Source: Armatimonadota bacterium (lineage in GTDB: Bacteria; Armatimonadota; Zipacnadia; Zipacnadales; JABUFB01). Taken from it: a stretch of 64,000 nt of DNA. The notes under the pieces are model-generated. The model was not told the DNA's origin, searched no databases, and saw only the letters and a program-made list of their open reading frames with translations. Location of the stretch: NCBI GenBank assembly GCA_013314775.1, contig JABUFB010000008.1:851036-915035 (forward strand), read 5' to 3'. This document shows, in pieces, positions 62,611 through 64,000 of the stretch. Position numbers and translations under genes: made by a program. Numbering within the stretch: the stretch's first letter is position 1; every line of letters begins with the position of its first letter.

Positions 62611-62639
62611 ATAGTACTCTCTTCTTGGGACTCTGTCAA
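62611..62639 (-). promoter_or_regulatory. Sigma70-type promoter upstream of corA
   Basis: On the minus strand TTGACA (62639-62634), exactly 17 bp, TACTAT (62616-62611). The expected start is near 62604, more than 300 nt before the corA ATG. Confidence 0.7.
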
Positions 62640-62809
62640 TGAATCTCGGACACGGACAAGGCCCATGGGTCTTGCGGGATGCGATGAACCTGGACGGCGG
62701 GGCATCGGCCTAGGGGGCAAGGGCGTGTCATCACATCCTCGGGCAGGCAGATCGGGAACGCGCTACTGGCTGTCCCATAGACACCCCCGGGGCGCGGCCA
62801 CAGGAATCA
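62640..62809. other. Intergenic region without a recognisable gene
   Basis: About 170 bases between the corA promoter and the tRNA terminator. I see no gene, repeat or RNA here. Confidence 0.5.
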
Positions 62810-62839
62810 GAAAAGCGACGCCGCTCGGCGTCGCTTTTT
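62810..62839 (-). terminator. Terminator of tRNA-Leu
   Basis: An 8-bp perfect stem GCGACGCC/GGCGTCGC with a 4-nt loop (62815-62834). On the minus strand it is followed by TTTT (62814-62811) and preceded by AAAAA, so it is a typical rho-independent terminator and can work in both directions. It starts 9 nt after the tRNA 3' end. Confidence 0.85.
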
Positions 62840-62847
62840 CTCGTGGT

Positions 62848-62934
62848 TGGTGCCCAGGGCCGGACTCGAACCGGCACGAGCGTGCGCTCACTGCCTCCTG
62901 AGGACAGCGTGTCTACCAATTCCACCACCTGGGC
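62848..62934 (-). tRNA. tRNA-Leu (anticodon CAG)
   Basis: 87 nt on the minus strand, including an encoded 3' CCA (62850-62848). Acceptor stem GCCCAGG/CCTGGGC, D arm, anticodon stem CTGTC/GGCAG around loop CTCAGGA (anticodon CAG), a class II variable arm GAGC-GCAC-GCTC, and T arm GCCGG-TTCGAGT-CCGGC. It reads CTG leucine codons, the most used leucine codon in the high-GC genes here. Confidence 0.98.
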
Positions 62935-62953
62935 TATTGGGTTGTGGACGTGT

Positions 62954-62981
62954 ATTCTACACGCTACCACACGGTTGTCAA
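62954..62981 (-). promoter_or_regulatory. Promoter of tRNA-Leu
   Basis: On the minus strand TTGACA (62981-62976), 16-bp spacer, TAGAAT (62959-62954), with a TG just before the -10. It ends 19 bp before the tRNA 5' end. Confidence 0.8.
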
Positions 62982-63032
62982 GCGAAAAAGACGTTCGGAT
63001 TCCTGCAGCGGGAAGCCGACACACGGCCCGCG

Positions 63033-63770
63033 TTACCGAGCTCCTCGCATGATCTTCTCCGCACCACCCTCGAACCACGCGCCGATTCCCGAAGACATCC
63101 GCAGGAAATAGAACGCGCGGGGCTCGGAGCCGTCATCCAGCTGAACTGCAAGCCTCAGAGCGGCCGCAGGCATGAGCAACTGGTGGGCGGCCGGCCGGTA
63201 TTTGAAGCGCTTCATCTCTCCCGGTTTCAGGGTGATCGGCTCGGGCGGAGGCGGGTTCTCGTTCTCCACCAGCTTGATCGGCGGCATACCGGGCTGCAGC
63301 CCGAGGGTATTCTTGTCGTCCGTAACCAGCATTGGCTGATCGTCGGCGTTCATGCTCAGTGGGATCTTCGACTGTGTCAACCAGTGGCTGCCAAGCTGGC
63401 CTATCACGGTGCGTCCGATGGCCTGCACCGTCACGTCCTGTTTCGAGTCGTTACGGATCGCGAAGTCGCAGGCGAGACGGTCGCCTGCTACCACGAAGGT
63501 ATCAATGCGGGCCGCGATCGTCCCGTCACTCACCCACCGGCCGATATACCCCACGTTCTTAGGCAGAGGCTTGCCTTGATAGAGCCGGGAGTCCTTGTTG
63601 TCCCAGACGGTTGCTGCGATGATGCCCGCGACCGCCGCGATTACGAAAGCAATCATGCAGCCCGCGCAGGCGATAGTTGCGGTGCGCTTCCTCCTGTCGG
63701 TGGCAGTCTTGGCCTGTTCCTCCACTGCTTCTTTCTTCTCTACTTCGTTAGCGTTCTTGCCGGATGACAT
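63033..63770 (-). CDS. Single-pass membrane protein of unknown function
   Basis: 245 residues. A charged cytosolic N terminus rich in Lys and Glu (about 1-30), one TM helix (about 33-55, ACAGCMIAFVIAAVAGIIAA) and an exported beta-rich domain with VVAGDRLACDFAIRNDS and ITLKPGEMKRFKYRP. The exported part resembles domains that bind or add sugars or lipids, but I do not recognise the family. ATG 63770 is the likely start. It is upstream of tRNA-Leu on the same strand. Confidence 0.7.
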   Translation of the reverse strand: MSSGKNANEVEKKEAVEEQAKTATDRRKRTATIACAGCMIAFVIAAVAGIIAATVWDNKDSRLYQGKPLPKNVGYIGRWVSDGTIAARIDTFVVAGDRLACDFAIRNDSKQDVTVQAIGRTVIGQLGSHWLTQSKIPLSMNADDQPMLVTDDKNTLGLQPGMPPIKLVENENPPPPEPITLKPGEMKRFKYRPAAHQLLMPAAALRLAVQLDDGSEPRAFYFLRMSSGIGAWFEGGAEKIMRGAR

Positions 63771-64000
63771 TGCTGGTCAGTTCTCCCCATCGTGACTTCC
63801 GCATGCAGGGCAGCTTTGCCGCGCCCTGCACGCCCCACGAAAAGAACGCGATTGGGTGCAAGACGGTTCCTTTCCCCGTGGCCGGATTGCTGCCGCCGAT
63901 AATCTTGTGACAAGCCGGGGAAACCGCCACCGTGACGACCGCGGATACCTGCTCAATCGCCGACCGTCAGTTCATCAGTGGTTCTCGCCTCACTGGTTCA
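63771..64000. other. Window edge without a confident gene
   Basis: A short minus-strand open frame (63748-63930) has no recognised family and no good ribosome site. An 8-bp dyad TGCAGGGC/GCCCTGCA (63804-63811, 63823-63830) may be a terminator for a gene outside the window or part of the small membrane protein leader. Confidence 0.35.

Noticed and set aside
1-64000. CRISPR arrays, insertion sequences, prophage and toxin-antitoxin genes.
   Set aside because: No regular repeats, transposase, integrase or phage genes were seen; the only inverted repeats are single hairpins.

Overview
The window is high-GC bacterial chromosome, densely packed with about 40 protein genes on both strands and one tRNA. 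There is no phage, insertion sequence or CRISPR array. An RND-type efflux adaptor, many signal peptides and a large set of secreted carbohydrate-active proteins suggest a free-living saccharolytic bacterium. The mix of Gfo/Idh/MocA oxidoreductases, URO-D-like proteins, DUF4091, DUF3604, DUF6785-like membrane proteins and ADP-ribosylglycohydrolase-like enzymes is typical of Armatimonadota and of Planctomycetota or Hydrogenedentota relatives. This placement is an inference from gene content; there is no rRNA to test it.

Layout. Positions 1-2204 hold the end of an efflux adaptor plus a MacB-like ATPase and permease. Positions 2480-4371 hold a sigma70-type promoter, rpoZ with an acidic tail, and dnaJ. 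Positions 4487-19391 are mainly sugar metabolism: a GH109-like protein and two other Gfo/Idh/MocA genes, a secreted glycoside hydrolase-like protein, an ADP-ribosylglycohydrolase-like protein, a DUF6785-like membrane protein, a tandem amidohydrolase, a methyltransferase and an orphan glycyl-radical-enzyme activase. Positions 19477-27730 hold a small secreted protein, carB, a fourth Gfo/Idh/MocA gene, and a URO-D-like protein that overlaps a DNA methyltransferase. Positions 27763-34019 (minus) hold a secreted TIM-barrel-like protein, a B12-binding radical SAM protein probably starting at AUU, a deoxyhypusine-synthase-like protein and a GT39-like membrane protein. Positions 34108-39050 hold an esterase, an SDR, a DUF4091 protein and an HpcH/HpaI aldolase.

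Positions 39287-45750 are an information-processing block: ssb, a DinG-like helicase, a thioesterase-HAD fusion and rqcH. Positions 45835-56027 hold a second URO-D-like gene and a four-gene run of two giant glycosidase-like proteins, DUF3604 and an RsmJ-like methyltransferase. Positions 56036-63770 hold a UbiA-family prenyltransferase, lysS, an acyl-ACP-reductase-like protein, hflX, corA with a long structured leader, tRNA-Leu(CAG) and a small membrane protein.

Working together: the secreted proteins probably attack exogenous glycans, and the cytoplasmic Gfo/Idh/MocA, amidohydrolase, aldolase and epimerase genes probably process the sugars released. The most notable points are the corA leader (a promoter about 300 nt upstream, a strong hairpin and a second hairpin that hides the ribosome binding site), the AUU start of the radical SAM gene, the amidohydrolase with one dead and one intact domain, the deoxyhypusine-synthase-like/radical SAM neighbourhood, and the omega subunit with a delta-like acidic tail.
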